Of a DNA stretch of 64,000 nt, positions 37,103 through 46,451 are shown piece by piece. Source of the stretch: CALCEB01 sp035531475 (GTDB taxonomy: Bacteria; Acidobacteriota; Terriglobia; UBA7540); the NCBI GenBank assembly GCA_035531475.1, contig DATKST010000063.1, positions 24,647 to 88,646 on the forward strand, read 5' to 3'. The notes below the pieces were generated by a model. That model had not been told where the DNA came from and made no database searches. It worked only from the letters and a program-made list of their open reading frames with translations. A program made the position numbers and the translations under genes. Each line of letters begins with the position of its first letter. Positions within the stretch are counted from its first letter, which is position 1.

Positions 37103-37972
37103 TTAAGGGTTCCTGATGCCCGCCCATGTCCCCTTGATAACGGCCGCCATCTGTTGACTCTGAAGCCGAAGCATCCGTTTGATAAGACGTCCAAGCGTCC
37201 CAACGGCGATGGTCCATGCAGGAAATGGACTATGCCGGCAGAAAAATCGCAGAGAGGATTGGGCACCGTGGAAGGCAAGTGTGGGGCTGTCTTTCCCCGT
37301 CGATGCCGCTTGCTTGTGGAGAATAATGGACTCTTCAGCCACAGCTAATCGCCATCCCCGTTTTCGCAGGCGGAAGCAGAGATCTGCATCTTCCCAGTAC
37401 ATAAAAAATGTTTTGTCATCCAGGAGGCCGGTGTCATCCAGCGCGCTTCGCCGCAGCAGCAGGCTTGCGCCGGTGAGATAGTGCAGGCGTTCGGCGGTAG
37501 TGGGAAAATAATGGTGTCCGGACCGGCCAGTCCAGAAGCTTACCCAGCCGCCACCCCAAACCTGTATACGGCTGGGCTCCCTCATCCAATGGAGGATGGA
37601 GCCGACCGCGCCGATACGGGCTTCGGATTCAGCAACCTCCACCATCGCTTGCAGGGCGTAGGAATCCACCACGGTATCGTTGTTTAGCAACCAGACGTAA
37701 TCGGCGCCATCAGCAAGTGCATGACGTATCCCGGCGTTGCAACCGCCCGAGAAGCCAAGATTAATTCGGTTTTCGACGATCAATAAGTTGGGGAACGCGG
37801 CGCGTATGCGGTCAACGGAGTCGTCCGTGGAAGCGTTATCGACAACAAGAATGCGGTATTGCGGATAGTCCAACCGCGAGAGGGAATCCAGGCAAGCTAG
37901 GGTGTCCCTCCACCCGTTCCAATTGAGAAGGATAATGTATACAAGACCTTTTTGGTCCGTTTCAACGTTCAT
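37103..37972 (-). CDS. GT2-family glycosyltransferase (rhamnosyltransferase-like)
   Basis: 289 residues from the ATG at 37972; the longer frame to 38083 is antisense overlap with the upstream gene. GT-A fold: YIILLNWNGWRDTLACLDSL, ILVVDNASTDDSV, NLGFSGGCNAGIRHA, VWLLNNDTVV (the DXD-equivalent NND), LTGASLLLRRSAL, FFMYWEDADLCFRLRKRGW with the conserved ED. This layout is common in WbbL/RfbF-type rhamnosyltransferases, which fits the rml genes here. It overlaps the preceding GT4 by 11 nt. Confidence 0.9.
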   Translation of the reverse strand: MNVETDQKGLVYIILLNWNGWRDTLACLDSLSRLDYPQYRILVVDNASTDDSVDRIRAAFPNLLIVENRINLGFSGGCNAGIRHALADGADYVWLLNNDTVVDSYALQAMVEVAESEARIGAVGSILHWMREPSRIQVWGGGWVSFWTGRSGHHYFPTTAERLHYLTGASLLLRRSALDDTGLLDDKTFFMYWEDADLCFRLRKRGWRLAVAEESIILHKQAASTGKDSPTLAFHGAQSSLRFFCRHSPFPAWTIAVGTLGRLIKRMLRLQSQQMAAVIKGTWAGIRNP

Positions 37973-39050
37973 TGATGACCGCTTCAAACTTGTCAACAGC
38001 CCTGTCCCAAGTGAATTTTTGAATGTGCTCGTAACCCGCCTGCGCAAGACGGATGCGCAAACCCTCATCCTGAATGAGTTCAAGGATATTGTCGGCGAGA
38101 AGCTCCGGTTTTTTCGGCGGGCTCAGCAATGCGGTCTCGTTATGCGATGCATAGGCCCGGACGCCTCCATGTTCAGTAGACACCAATGCAGCGCCGCAGG
38201 CCATCGCTTCGGCTCCCGGCAGTCCCCACCCTTCGTAGTGTGAGGCAGTTACAAAAATTGACGTACGGTTGTACAACTCCCTCAACTGCGAATCGGAAGG
38301 ATGCCGGTGAAACTTTGCCCAACCTGGAAGCCCACGGATGGGTTTCGGACCGAATGCCCAAGCTTTGATCTTCGGAAAAGATTCTTTGACTCTGATGAGA
38401 GCCTGGACCGTATCAGACATACCCTTGAATGGCTCTGGCCGTGCAGGAAAACCAAGCATATCACGGGTGGAGTCCTCAATCTCATTTGTTTTGTGATAGA
38501 CGCTGAAGTCCAGCCCATTGGGGATCTCCGCAGCAATACGCCCTCCAGAATCCTCTACCATAGACCGTACCGCAGGCGACGTACATATGATCTTCAGCCC
38601 GCAATTGTAAGTTCTGCGAATCCTTTCCCTAAGCTCATTGCTCGCTGTCATATAGTGCTCATAGTCATGAACAAAATAAATTTGCTTTCCCTTTTGCTCG
38701 CTAAACGTAGCCACCCACTCAGCGGTCTGCCACGCAGTCGCCACCACGACATCTGCGTCAGGTATATGGCGTGGATTTAGAGACGGGACCCATAAGCAAC
38801 GTACCTTTGGATCAATCCGAAACCAGCGGTCTGGCCGGTAGTGGCCATCGATGCGCCGCGGAACGTAACGTAATGCCCTAAGCCAATCTTTCAGAGGTCT
38901 ATCGATACGCAGCATAGCCGGGTGCACGACTGTGACCTGACACCCCCTGCGTGAGAGACGATTAGCATATTCATAGACCACCTTGTATCCGCCAACGGGC
39001 TTACTTCCTGAGCCAGGCAAAATAAGAGTTATGCTCATTACGCGAACCAT
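37962..39050 (-). CDS. GT4-family glycosyltransferase
   Basis: 362 residues. The N-terminus LILPGSGSKPVGGYKVVYEYANRLS is the acceptor-side loop. HDYEHYM and PNGLDFSVYH mark the domain linker. The donor domain has AFGPKPI, SIFVTASHYEGWGLPGAEAMACGAALVST (EX7E) and NILELIQDEGLRIRLAQAG. A vestigial copy of the same N-terminal motif (MPDCPRTPVEGFKVV) lies just upstream at 39176-39241. Donor sugar unknown. Confidence 0.88.
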   Translation of the reverse strand: MVRVMSITLILPGSGSKPVGGYKVVYEYANRLSRRGCQVTVVHPAMLRIDRPLKDWLRALRYVPRRIDGHYRPDRWFRIDPKVRCLWVPSLNPRHIPDADVVVATAWQTAEWVATFSEQKGKQIYFVHDYEHYMTASNELRERIRRTYNCGLKIICTSPAVRSMVEDSGGRIAAEIPNGLDFSVYHKTNEIEDSTRDMLGFPARPEPFKGMSDTVQALIRVKESFPKIKAWAFGPKPIRGLPGWAKFHRHPSDSQLRELYNRTSIFVTASHYEGWGLPGAEAMACGAALVSTEHGGVRAYASHNETALLSPPKKPELLADNILELIQDEGLRIRLAQAGYEHIQKFTWDRAVDKFEAVINER

Positions 39051-39175
39051 ACCTGTTTCGGTGACCGCAGTAGAGGGGAGCGGCTAGCACAGATTTGTTG
39101 TTTAAGTCTGCGGCTTTTCCAAGGGATAAGGCAAAAAAGCCGTGGAGTTATAGTACAACTCCGCGCTACCCGCTC

Positions 39176-39241
39176 CTAGACCACCTTAAAACCTTCAACC
39201 GGAGTGCGTGGGCAGTCCGGCATAATGAACGCAAATCGCAT
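39176..39241 (-). pseudogene. Vestigial N-terminus of a GT4 glycosyltransferase
   Basis: Twenty-one codons from an ATG, MRFAFIMPDC-PRTPVEGFKVV, then TAG. It matches the start of the downstream GT4 (ITLILPGSGSKPVGGYKVV), which continues YEYAN where this stops. It is too short to be functional and looks like a recombination scar or remains of a replaced gene. Confidence 0.6.
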
Positions 39242-39284
39242 AGCCCTTACTTCGCCCCCGCTCGCACACTGAAGCGCATCAGCT

Positions 39285-40532
39285 TCAACATTGAATGCTG
39301 CTACAGTTCGCTCTTTGGAACGTCTCCAGCAGCCTCTTTTCGAGCCGGTCCACCGCATGGTTTAAGGTCCACCGCTCGGCGACCATCCTGCGTCCATTGT
39401 GGCCCAATTCGCGGGCGGATTCCGGAGAATCCAAGAGATATTTAATGGCCGCAGCCATCGCTGATGGATCATGCCCCACGAGCAAGCCGTTCACGCCATC
39501 GATGACGGTCTCTCGCACTCCCCCCTCTGCGACTGCTACCACCGGAAGCGCACAGGCATTCGCTTCCAAGGGAGCAAATCCGAAGGGCTCCAGGTGCGGG
39601 GCATACACCATGATTCTGGCCCGGTTGAGCAGGTCGATCAACTCCGCATCTCGAATCCTCAGTTTAGGCTCAAACTCCACGTTCTCGGACCTAGCCAGTT
39701 GAGTCAACTCCTCTAGGTAGGACCCGACAGTGAAGTTCCCCACCCATACCAGGCGCGGGCGAGGTTGCGGAAGGCGGGACAGCGCCCGGATAACGAAATG
39801 AATATTCTTGGTAGGCCCAAATGAGCCGATTCCAATGACGAAATCCTCTCGAGGGGCGCTTCGGTCTTCAAACAGTTCCGTATCAACACCCAGGTAGCAG
39901 ACATCAACATCGATACCGTAGGCCCTAAGAAAGCTCTCGCGGCTATAATAAGAATTCACCAGAATCGAAGTGAAGGCGCGCGCATTCGCTAGTTCTTCCC
40001 GGGCTTGCAATCTGCGCCCCCGTGTCCGGGCCATGTCGACGACCCGGCGGCCGAGGTAGGGCGCCGAGCGCCACCACGCGTCCGGAGCATCAAGGGCCAC
40101 CCAAGGTAGTTTAGGCAGCGCCTCATAGAGGAATCTGCAAGGTTCCTGGAGGAAGGCGACCGACGGGATTTGTACGTAGCGGGCGATTGGGGCTGCACCA
40201 AAGAACATGCAGGAGTTCGCGAAGAGCAAATCGAACCCACCACGATTGATCTCCTCCGCGCACTGTCTGCAGTGACGATCCATTGCATTGATCTTGCCCA
40301 AGGAAGCGCCATGGCGAAGCGCGCCGAAGATCTTCGACCTCCGATTATCCGGCCAGGACAACGGGACAACATGCTCGCGCGCGAATTCACCCAGAGGGCA
40401 GTATGCCAGATCTGCAGTGGGTGGAGACCACACCTCAGCACTGTGCTCCCGCTTTACTAAGCCTTGGAGGTGAGCATAGAGTGCACGCTTCCCACCTCCG
40501 CTAGGCAAGTTGTGCCACACCGCAATCTTCAT
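39285..40532 (-). CDS. GT4-family glycosyltransferase
   Basis: 415 residues from MKIAVWHNLPSGGGKRAL. N-domain segments: FDLLFANSCMFFGAAPIAR, SVAFLQEPCRFLYEALP. The donor domain: GIGSFGPTKNIHFVIRAL, LVWVGNF, MVYAPHLEPFGFAPLEANACALPVVAVAEGG with EX7E, GVNGLLVGHDP, WTLNHAVDRLE. The start GGGKRALYAHL resembles enzymes that act on short oligosaccharide acceptors. It is about 235 bp from the next GT, with the GT4 stub in the gap. Confidence 0.9.
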   Translation of the reverse strand: MKIAVWHNLPSGGGKRALYAHLQGLVKREHSAEVWSPPTADLAYCPLGEFAREHVVPLSWPDNRRSKIFGALRHGASLGKINAMDRHCRQCAEEINRGGFDLLFANSCMFFGAAPIARYVQIPSVAFLQEPCRFLYEALPKLPWVALDAPDAWWRSAPYLGRRVVDMARTRGRRLQAREELANARAFTSILVNSYYSRESFLRAYGIDVDVCYLGVDTELFEDRSAPREDFVIGIGSFGPTKNIHFVIRALSRLPQPRPRLVWVGNFTVGSYLEELTQLARSENVEFEPKLRIRDAELIDLLNRARIMVYAPHLEPFGFAPLEANACALPVVAVAEGGVRETVIDGVNGLLVGHDPSAMAAAIKYLLDSPESARELGHNGRRMVAERWTLNHAVDRLEKRLLETFQRANCSSIQC

Positions 40533-40617
40533 CGTTCAACGCCCGAGTTCCTCTCGACCTGAGTGAAGTTCGCTGTCAATGGGATTCCTTTCCACTGGAT
40601 GATCCTCGTGCTTCAAT

Positions 40618-40806
40618 CCGCTCAGCCTCGCACTGGTTTATGGGCAACGATGCCAATAGAAGGAAGCTCCTCTTCGGCGACAATAAAGTAGCGCGGGTAG
40701 TACCAAAGTAACGTATATGAGACGTAGAGTAGTCTTGCGACAGCGGCTCCAATTCGCGGATGCTCAATCCAGCGGGCGACCCGCCGCACATTATGTGTGG
40801 GTATTT
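40618..40806 (-). pseudogene. Possible decayed gene end of unknown family
   Basis: A minus-strand frame reads VRRVARWIEHPRIGAAVARL then LYVSYTLLWYYPRYFIVAEEE and ends at a TGA; it is preceded in frame by a TAA. The composition looks coding (amphipathic plus a hydrophobic segment, PRYFIVAEE end), reminiscent of some methyltransferase C-termini. It has no start. It lies in the 416-bp gap between two GT genes, which otherwise holds nothing recognisable. Confidence 0.35.
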
Positions 40807-40948
40807 ATTCAATGCCAAAGCATTCGCGACATCAGAAGTCTGCCTTCTCCAACCGGTCGCAAGCTTGAGCATATGGCATTAAATAGGACGCGAACAACAC
40901 CACAGGCTGAATTGGCCCATCCAGCCGCCACCCGGGCAAACCAGAGTC

Positions 40949-42004
40949 TCAGAGCTCCAGGTGCCGAGCGATCTGGCCGAACTTGTGCTGTGCGCCCCTA
41001 TTCATTATTCGGAATATGCGCCACCGCAATCGTTTGAGGCATGCCAGAACCCATAACGTTGCGGGCAGGGTCTCAGCCAGTTTCGCCATCGCGTCCAGGA
41101 GGGCTGCGCGTCCGTGGCAGCGGAAATGCTCTCGTAGAACTTGTGCTGCTCTCCGTGCTTCTTCAGGCCGCCTTATAGCTATTGATCCCAGCCCATGGAA
41201 CACAAAAAGCCTTCTTTTAATGTTTCTGGTCAGAACTTCTTCCGCATATCGACGGATTTCAATTGGGATTCCTTCGTCACGGGTGATATTGACAATCAAC
41301 TTTGACCAACTCGGCCATGTCAAATCGAACTGCCGTGAACCGCTAACGGAAGACGGATGTAGAACAAATATTGCTCCGGGCAGCGTGGACACGACAATAG
41401 GAAAATGCGCAGCGATCCGCATTTCAAAATCGAGGTCGCCGGGCGGACCCACAGCCTCGTCGAGGCCACCAACTTCATCCCAAACTTCGCGCCGGAACAC
41501 GATGCCGGTCCATTCTGGATGTCCATGCTTCAGGATTGCCTGCAATCCCGCAGGGGGCCGGTAGAACCCTGGTTCCCATTGCAGGATGGGTACTCCGAGG
41601 ATCGTGCCTCGCTCGTCCATTTGAATTGTGGCCGTGGCCGAAAACACCGCCTCCGGATGTTTCTCGAAACCCTCAATAGCCGTCTGGAAGAAATTGGGGA
41701 GGAGAAGATCATCGTCACTGAGGAACGAAAAAAAAGGCGTCTCGATGCGCTCCGCACCGTAAACGAAATTCTGGAAGGCTCCGACGTTCTCCGGCTGACA
41801 ATGATATTGGACACGTGGATCAGCTCTGGCAAACTCTTCGACTAATGAGGCCGTTTCATCGCCGGACGCATTATCGTAGACACAAACCTGAAAATGAGGG
41901 TAGGTCTGCGCGAGGACGCTTCGGATGGCCCGCCGCAGCAGTTTGGGCCGGCGGAATGTTGGTATGATCGTTGTAATCAGCGGTTTTGGGTCTTGGGCAA
42001 CCAA
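40949..42004 (-). CDS. GT2-family glycosyltransferase
   Basis: 351 residues from a TTG directly after the flippase stop (TGATTG), with GAGGTG upstream inside the preceding gene; translational coupling is likely. GT-A motifs: ITTIIPTFRRPKLLRRAIRSV, CVYDNASGDET, FLSDDDLLLPNFF (DXD as DDD), TGIVFRREVWDEVGGLDEAV, GDLDFEMRIA. The C-terminal 110 residues are basic and helical, probably for membrane association. Donor not determinable. Confidence 0.88.
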   Translation of the reverse strand: MVAQDPKPLITTIIPTFRRPKLLRRAIRSVLAQTYPHFQVCVYDNASGDETASLVEEFARADPRVQYHCQPENVGAFQNFVYGAERIETPFFSFLSDDDLLLPNFFQTAIEGFEKHPEAVFSATATIQMDERGTILGVPILQWEPGFYRPPAGLQAILKHGHPEWTGIVFRREVWDEVGGLDEAVGPPGDLDFEMRIAAHFPIVVSTLPGAIFVLHPSSVSGSRQFDLTWPSWSKLIVNITRDEGIPIEIRRYAEEVLTRNIKRRLFVFHGLGSIAIRRPEEARRAAQVLREHFRCHGRAALLDAMAKLAETLPATLWVLACLKRLRWRIFRIMNRGAQHKFGQIARHLEL

Positions 42005-43522
42005 TCAGAGCACCTCTGCATATCTAACCCGCAAATTCCGAAGAAGACTCTGGAAGGTCCTGCGCAGCTCGGTTCCTATCAGCACAAAAGATCCCAAGCA
42101 AAAGAGTGCAGTTGCCAAGAGGTAGGCCAGAGACAAAAACAGAATTGAATGATGCCATACTGAAGTGACAATGATCCACGCCATGCCATACGTTACGCAC
42201 CCGAGGCCAACTACTTTGAGCACGTGAAGATACCATGCCACGGTTGAGCACGCCAGGCATTCGCGGCAAAGTCTTGGCGCCGCGTAACTATACGCGAACA
42301 GGTGGTAGAAAACCCATGAAAAGCCCGCCCCGCTAAGACCGAAGAAGTTAACGAGCAGGACGGTCGCCGGAAGGACGATGAAAACTGCATAGAGGTTCGA
42401 CCGGGCTGAAATGTCTGGCCTGCCGGCCGCGAGGGAAAAAGCATAGGGAATAGTTAGGGCGCCATTCATGTAGAAGCCCACGCAAAGAAACGCCACGGGC
42501 AGCAGCAGCATTCGCCCAGCCTCCGCGTTGAACAGGAGGGTGAATAGCGGTTTAGCCGCGAAGATCACGGCGGCAAAGAGGGGAACCGTCGCAAAGCACA
42601 CCAAGTCCTGCAACTTGCGGTACTGTGTCATCATGCCAAGCCGTTCTTGAGCATTGTGCAGCGCCGAGAGGTGAGGAAAGGCGCCCTGGAATACGGCGCC
42701 TGTCATCGAGGCGCTTCTGGAAACAGCGCTGTACGCCACAGTATAAAGCCCGAATAGTTCGATGGGCAGAAGTTTGCTCACGATCGCTTTGTCAGACTGC
42801 ATGTGGATCATCGCGAGTAATGAGATCATGGCCATATGCGATGTGAAAGCGATGTTCCGGCCCATCACGCCTCTCGAAAGTCCCGGAAGCAACGGTCCCC
42901 AAGAGAAGAAGTGGGCGCAAACCAGAAGATAGGCTATGATAGCGAGGCCGTAGCACGCAGACATCCAGTAAACTACGGTGAGTAATCCGCCCCCACCGAA
43001 CAAAATGACGATCGTCCCGAATTGCTGTAGGGCGCTAGCGGAAACGTCGATCACATTATTGTACTCCATGCGCTCGAGACCGCGGAGGATGCTCGTGTAA
43101 AATGAGCGGGGCAGGGCGGCGAAAGAAGCAATCCCCAGGACTCGCAGAATCCGTACCGCCGTATTAGGGTCAAGTGTTTTAAGGTTGATCCATTGGTGGA
43201 CGAGCACGGGCGCGGCGTAATAAAGACAGACGGCGAAGAGAAGATACGCCCCCCAGTAAAACAGCGACGCGGTGCGAATGAGATCCCGAATGTAGGCGGG
43301 CTCACGCGAGAAGTGAGCCGATACTTCCCGCACGGTTGTCTCACCGATCCCCATCCCCAGAACGCTGCTGATCGCCGCATTCAGCGCCAGCGTGAAATAG
43401 ATAATACCGAGAGCGTCGCCGCCCAATTGTTTGAATACGTACTTCACGGCAACAAAGCCGAGGCCTGCAAGTAGAAACTGGCCTGTGAGATTGTAGATAA
43501 TATTCTTGGAAAGCCTCGACAC
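42005..43522 (-). CDS. Wzx-like flippase (polysaccharide transporter)
   Basis: 505 residues, with about fourteen hydrophobic segments. The start SKNIIYNLTGQFLLAGLGFVAV and GMGIGETTVREVSAHF fit the PST family; YTVAYSAVSRSASMTGAVFQGAFPHLS is the typical middle signature. It would flip the lipid-linked repeat unit assembled by the surrounding GTs. It is a second flippase, distinct from the one at 4299-5675 (different motifs, longer). Confidence 0.88.
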   Translation of the reverse strand: MSRLSKNIIYNLTGQFLLAGLGFVAVKYVFKQLGGDALGIIYFTLALNAAISSVLGMGIGETTVREVSAHFSREPAYIRDLIRTASLFYWGAYLLFAVCLYYAAPVLVHQWINLKTLDPNTAVRILRVLGIASFAALPRSFYTSILRGLERMEYNNVIDVSASALQQFGTIVILFGGGGLLTVVYWMSACYGLAIIAYLLVCAHFFSWGPLLPGLSRGVMGRNIAFTSHMAMISLLAMIHMQSDKAIVSKLLPIELFGLYTVAYSAVSRSASMTGAVFQGAFPHLSALHNAQERLGMMTQYRKLQDLVCFATVPLFAAVIFAAKPLFTLLFNAEAGRMLLLPVAFLCVGFYMNGALTIPYAFSLAAGRPDISARSNLYAVFIVLPATVLLVNFFGLSGAGFSWVFYHLFAYSYAAPRLCRECLACSTVAWYLHVLKVVGLGCVTYGMAWIIVTSVWHHSILFLSLAYLLATALFCLGSFVLIGTELRRTFQSLLRNLRVRYAEVL

Positions 43523-43533
43523 GACGTAGGACC

Positions 43534-44292
43534 CTACTTTCTCCTCAGATACGCGTCTGGCCAGTAGGTGATTCCAAGACGAGTAGGCTCAGAGTTGACC
43601 TCGAATTCCGGATGGCAGGCTAAGAATTCGCGAATCGCGGCTCGGGGGTTATCAGCCACCCATTCTGGTCTGCCACCGGGGACATCAGCAAGGTCTTCCA
43701 TTATCCCGTCTGCGGCCACAATGTAGCCGCCCGGACTGACCAGCGGGCCATAGAGATCAAGCTCCTTTCGGACATGGTCTTTGCTGTGATTGGAATCGAG
43801 GATAACCATCGCCTTTTCGCCCGGCGCAATCAGTCCCCGCACCTGTTGCGCGGTTTCCGGCGCGATTGAGCTTCCTTCGATCAGAGTAATCCGCTTCCCG
43901 AGTATATGTTCCTCTAACGCTTTGCGATTGTGTGGGCGGATTTCGATGTCCACACCAATGACCCGGCCCTTTTCCATTGCCTTGCAGAGACTGGCGTAGA
44001 AAATAAGCGACCCGCCGTGCGCGACACCGGTTTCAAGAATCACGTCGGGCTTAATCCGATAGATGACTTCCTGAATGCGGAGCATATCTTCGGGTAACTG
44101 GATGATGGGGCGCCCGAGCCATGTGAAGCCGTAGGAGTATTTCAGAGCCCAGCCGATGTTCACCCAGAGCCGCGAGATTTCCCGAAAGGCTTCTTCACTG
44201 TAAAGCGGCAGCACACGTGATGCGCCATCCTCGTGAATCAGCACGATATTCTCGGACTTATAATCGACCTTAACCTCTATAGTTCTGGCCAT
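43534..44292 (-). CDS. CmcI-family (rhamnosyl O-methyltransferase-like) protein
   Basis: 252 residues, with GAGGT 6 nt before the ATG. SAM-binding pattern: KPDVILETGVAHGGSLIFYA, GRVIGVDIEIRPHNR, ITLIEGSSIAPET, MVILDSNHSKDHVRKELDLY, SPGGYIVAADGI. The DSNHSxxHV segment is diagnostic of the cephalosporin hydroxylase/CmcI family, members of which O-methylate sugars such as rhamnose in mycobacterial glycolipids. The start overlaps the end of the upstream methyltransferase region closely (3-nt gap). Probable role: O-methylation of an EPS sugar. Confidence 0.82.
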   Translation of the reverse strand: MARTIEVKVDYKSENIVLIHEDGASRVLPLYSEEAFREISRLWVNIGWALKYSYGFTWLGRPIIQLPEDMLRIQEVIYRIKPDVILETGVAHGGSLIFYASLCKAMEKGRVIGVDIEIRPHNRKALEEHILGKRITLIEGSSIAPETAQQVRGLIAPGEKAMVILDSNHSKDHVRKELDLYGPLVSPGGYIVAADGIMEDLADVPGGRPEWVADNPRAAIREFLACHPEFEVNSEPTRLGITYWPDAYLRRK

Positions 44293-44295
44293 CTT

Positions 44296-45474
44296 TTACC
44301 TCAGCGCCTCAACAGGAATTGCCAGCGACAATCCGGAGAGCATGGCACGCTGCTCCAGCAGATAGTTTGAGTTCATACTAAGCAGTCCGGCCACGGAGTA
44401 ATGGTTGCCAAGAGCCTCAAGACTCACGATAGGATGGCCGGTTCCAGGCACATACCTTCCGGCCTTGGCGGGATTGATATCGACGATGCACTTGATGTCG
44501 GTCACGCAGGGATCGATGATATTCGCAAAGGTGACACCCTTCGCCGCCGCTCCCCACAGGGCGCAACCGCCATGGCGGCTGAACTTCAGCACTTGTTCTC
44601 GGCAGTCATTAACTTTCCTCGCCACCCGGTCGCTAAAGGCGCGCACCTGCTTCTCGAGTCTGCCGACTTCATTCGGAGGCGGCGAAGCCAGTGCTGACTG
44701 GGAAGCCCTGGGCTTCGCTTCGATGGAGAGATACTGGCCGCCGAAGATGCTTTTTACATTGAGTACTGAGAATCCTGACATCTCGACGGCCCATGTCAGT
44801 GTGTCCGGCGTGAAATAGGAGCAGTGCTCATAGAAGAAGTCCCAGAAGGCGGTTTGCTCGAATACCCATTCGACGTTAGGCGTCTCGAAATACACCACGG
44901 CGACGCTGGATTCGCCCAAGGCATTGCGAATGCCGTGCAGCATTTCCAAAGGAGCAGGGATGTGCTCGATCACGTGCCGGCAGCAGACGAAGTCTGGCGG
45001 CGGATCACTGCGCTGGCCCTCATAAAACTCGGTGACAAAGTGGACAGCACCTTGCTCGTCCGTTTCCGGACCGATGTAACTGGGGTCAAATCCGAGCCCA
45101 CGGTTCCTCCCGCCTCTGCAGAGCAATCGAAGAAAGTCCCCTTTCCCGCAGCCCACTTCGATAATGGCCTTGTCAGTCAGGTGATATCGCTCGACCAGAC
45201 TGTCCGAAACCTCCGTCAAATAGCGACAGAAGAGGGGGGAGTGAGTTTGACTATTGTTGTAGGCCTGGGAATATGACATAAGCTCAGGAAGAAAAGCGGC
45301 GTTGAACACGAAGCCGCACCGGGTGCAAAGGGAAATTGCCAATTCGCCGCAATTCAATGCTTTCGCCTCTGACGGTGTCTGGCAGAGGAGGTTCTGGTGG
45401 AGAGGAGATTGGCGACGCTCGAGAAAAACGTCAGAGCCGGCCGCCCCGCATAACGGGCAGGCGTTCGTCGTCAT
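44296..45474 (-). CDS. Zinc-finger sugar C-methyltransferase-type SAM enzyme
   Basis: 392 residues from the ATG at 45474, which overlaps the SDR stop by 4 nt (ATGA). N-terminal zinc site: ACPLCGAAG and LCTRCGFVF. SAM domain: IIEVGCGKGDFLRLL, DFVCCRHVIEHIPAPLEML. C-terminal domain: WGAAAKGVTFANI, IVDINPAKAGRYVPGTG, the NovU/TylCIII-type Methyltransf_14 part. These enzymes add a methyl group to a carbon of an NDP-4-keto sugar. A second member lies at 47032-48264. Confidence 0.82.
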   Translation of the reverse strand: MTTNACPLCGAAGSDVFLERRQSPLHQNLLCQTPSEAKALNCGELAISLCTRCGFVFNAAFLPELMSYSQAYNNSQTHSPLFCRYLTEVSDSLVERYHLTDKAIIEVGCGKGDFLRLLCRGGRNRGLGFDPSYIGPETDEQGAVHFVTEFYEGQRSDPPPDFVCCRHVIEHIPAPLEMLHGIRNALGESSVAVVYFETPNVEWVFEQTAFWDFFYEHCSYFTPDTLTWAVEMSGFSVLNVKSIFGGQYLSIEAKPRASQSALASPPPNEVGRLEKQVRAFSDRVARKVNDCREQVLKFSRHGGCALWGAAAKGVTFANIIDPCVTDIKCIVDINPAKAGRYVPGTGHPIVSLEALGNHYSVAGLLSMNSNYLLEQRAMLSGLSLAIPVEALR

Positions 45475-46388
45475 GAGTAGTTCTCCTTCCACCACTCTAC
45501 GGTGCGTGGAAGCGCCTCCTGTAGCGTTGACGATGGACGCCAGCCGATTTCGTTTCGCAGCCGGCGGACATCCGCCACGAGAAGAGGGGGATCGTTGGGA
45601 TCACTCTGAATCGCCCCGTACGCGATGTGATCACCTCGGCCCAAGGTCTTGCCGATGAGTTCCACGATGGTCCTGACACTGACGGGCTCACCGGAGCCGA
45701 TGTTGATGGTGCCTTTACAGTCACTCGTGGCTACAGCGCAGATGGCCGAGGCCACATCGTCGACGTGGAGAAAATCCCGGAGTTGCTTGCCGTCCGTGCA
45801 GCGTGCAACCTCTCCCCTGAGAAGCGCCAGGGTTACCGAAGGTACAAGGCGATTCGGGTCCTCCGCCTGACCGTAGAGGTAAAAGAGACGGGTCCAGGCA
45901 AAGCTGATCGCCGTGCGCCCACAGAGTGCTTCGAGAAGCACTCGGGTGGCGTTCTTAGAGACGCCGTATAGAGTCTTGGGTCTCAGAGGGGTGCGAGACT
46001 CCGACAGGAAACCGTAGTCCCAATCGTATTCAGCACACGAGCCAACGCCCACGAGTCTTCTGCAGCCAGCCTGGGCTAAAGATTGTGCCAACGAAAGTGC
46101 CATGCTCACGAAGTCCAGATTTTCCAACGCGGTCCAATATTTGCCGGGAGTCGCGTACCAGGCGAGATGAATGGCGCACTCAGGTCTGACATCCAACACA
46201 AGTTCGCGGACAGCTCGCGCGTCGCAGAGGTCGACGCGTGCCAGACTGTCGCGCGAAATACACTCCGCCAACCGTTCGGTTGAACCTTCTGGACGCACCA
46301 CGGCACACACCGAGTGTCCGCCCTGGGCGAGCGACCTCGCCACGTGCGACCCGATAAATCCCCCAGCGCCCGTTACCAGAACTCTCAT
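45471..46388 (-). CDS. NAD-dependent sugar epimerase/dehydratase (SDR)
   Basis: 305 residues. Rossmann start VLVTGAGGFIGSHVARSLA, HLAWYATPGKYW, VGVGSCAEYDW, YGVSKNATRVLL (Tyr/Lys), FLHVDDVASAI, TINIGSGEPVSV. It is an extended SDR of the type found in deoxysugar clusters, possibly a 4-ketoreductase or 4-epimerase acting after methylation. It overlaps the downstream methyltransferase by 4 nt, so the two are probably translated together. Confidence 0.85.
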   Translation of the reverse strand: MRVLVTGAGGFIGSHVARSLAQGGHSVCAVVRPEGSTERLAECISRDSLARVDLCDARAVRELVLDVRPECAIHLAWYATPGKYWTALENLDFVSMALSLAQSLAQAGCRRLVGVGSCAEYDWDYGFLSESRTPLRPKTLYGVSKNATRVLLEALCGRTAISFAWTRLFYLYGQAEDPNRLVPSVTLALLRGEVARCTDGKQLRDFLHVDDVASAICAVATSDCKGTINIGSGEPVSVRTIVELIGKTLGRGDHIAYGAIQSDPNDPPLLVADVRRLRNEIGWRPSSTLQEALPRTVEWWKENYS

Positions 46389-46451
46389 TTCTCACGATCC
46401 CGGCTGGCCCGACCTGAGTCGGATCGGGCACGGATGGAATTGACCCGCACA

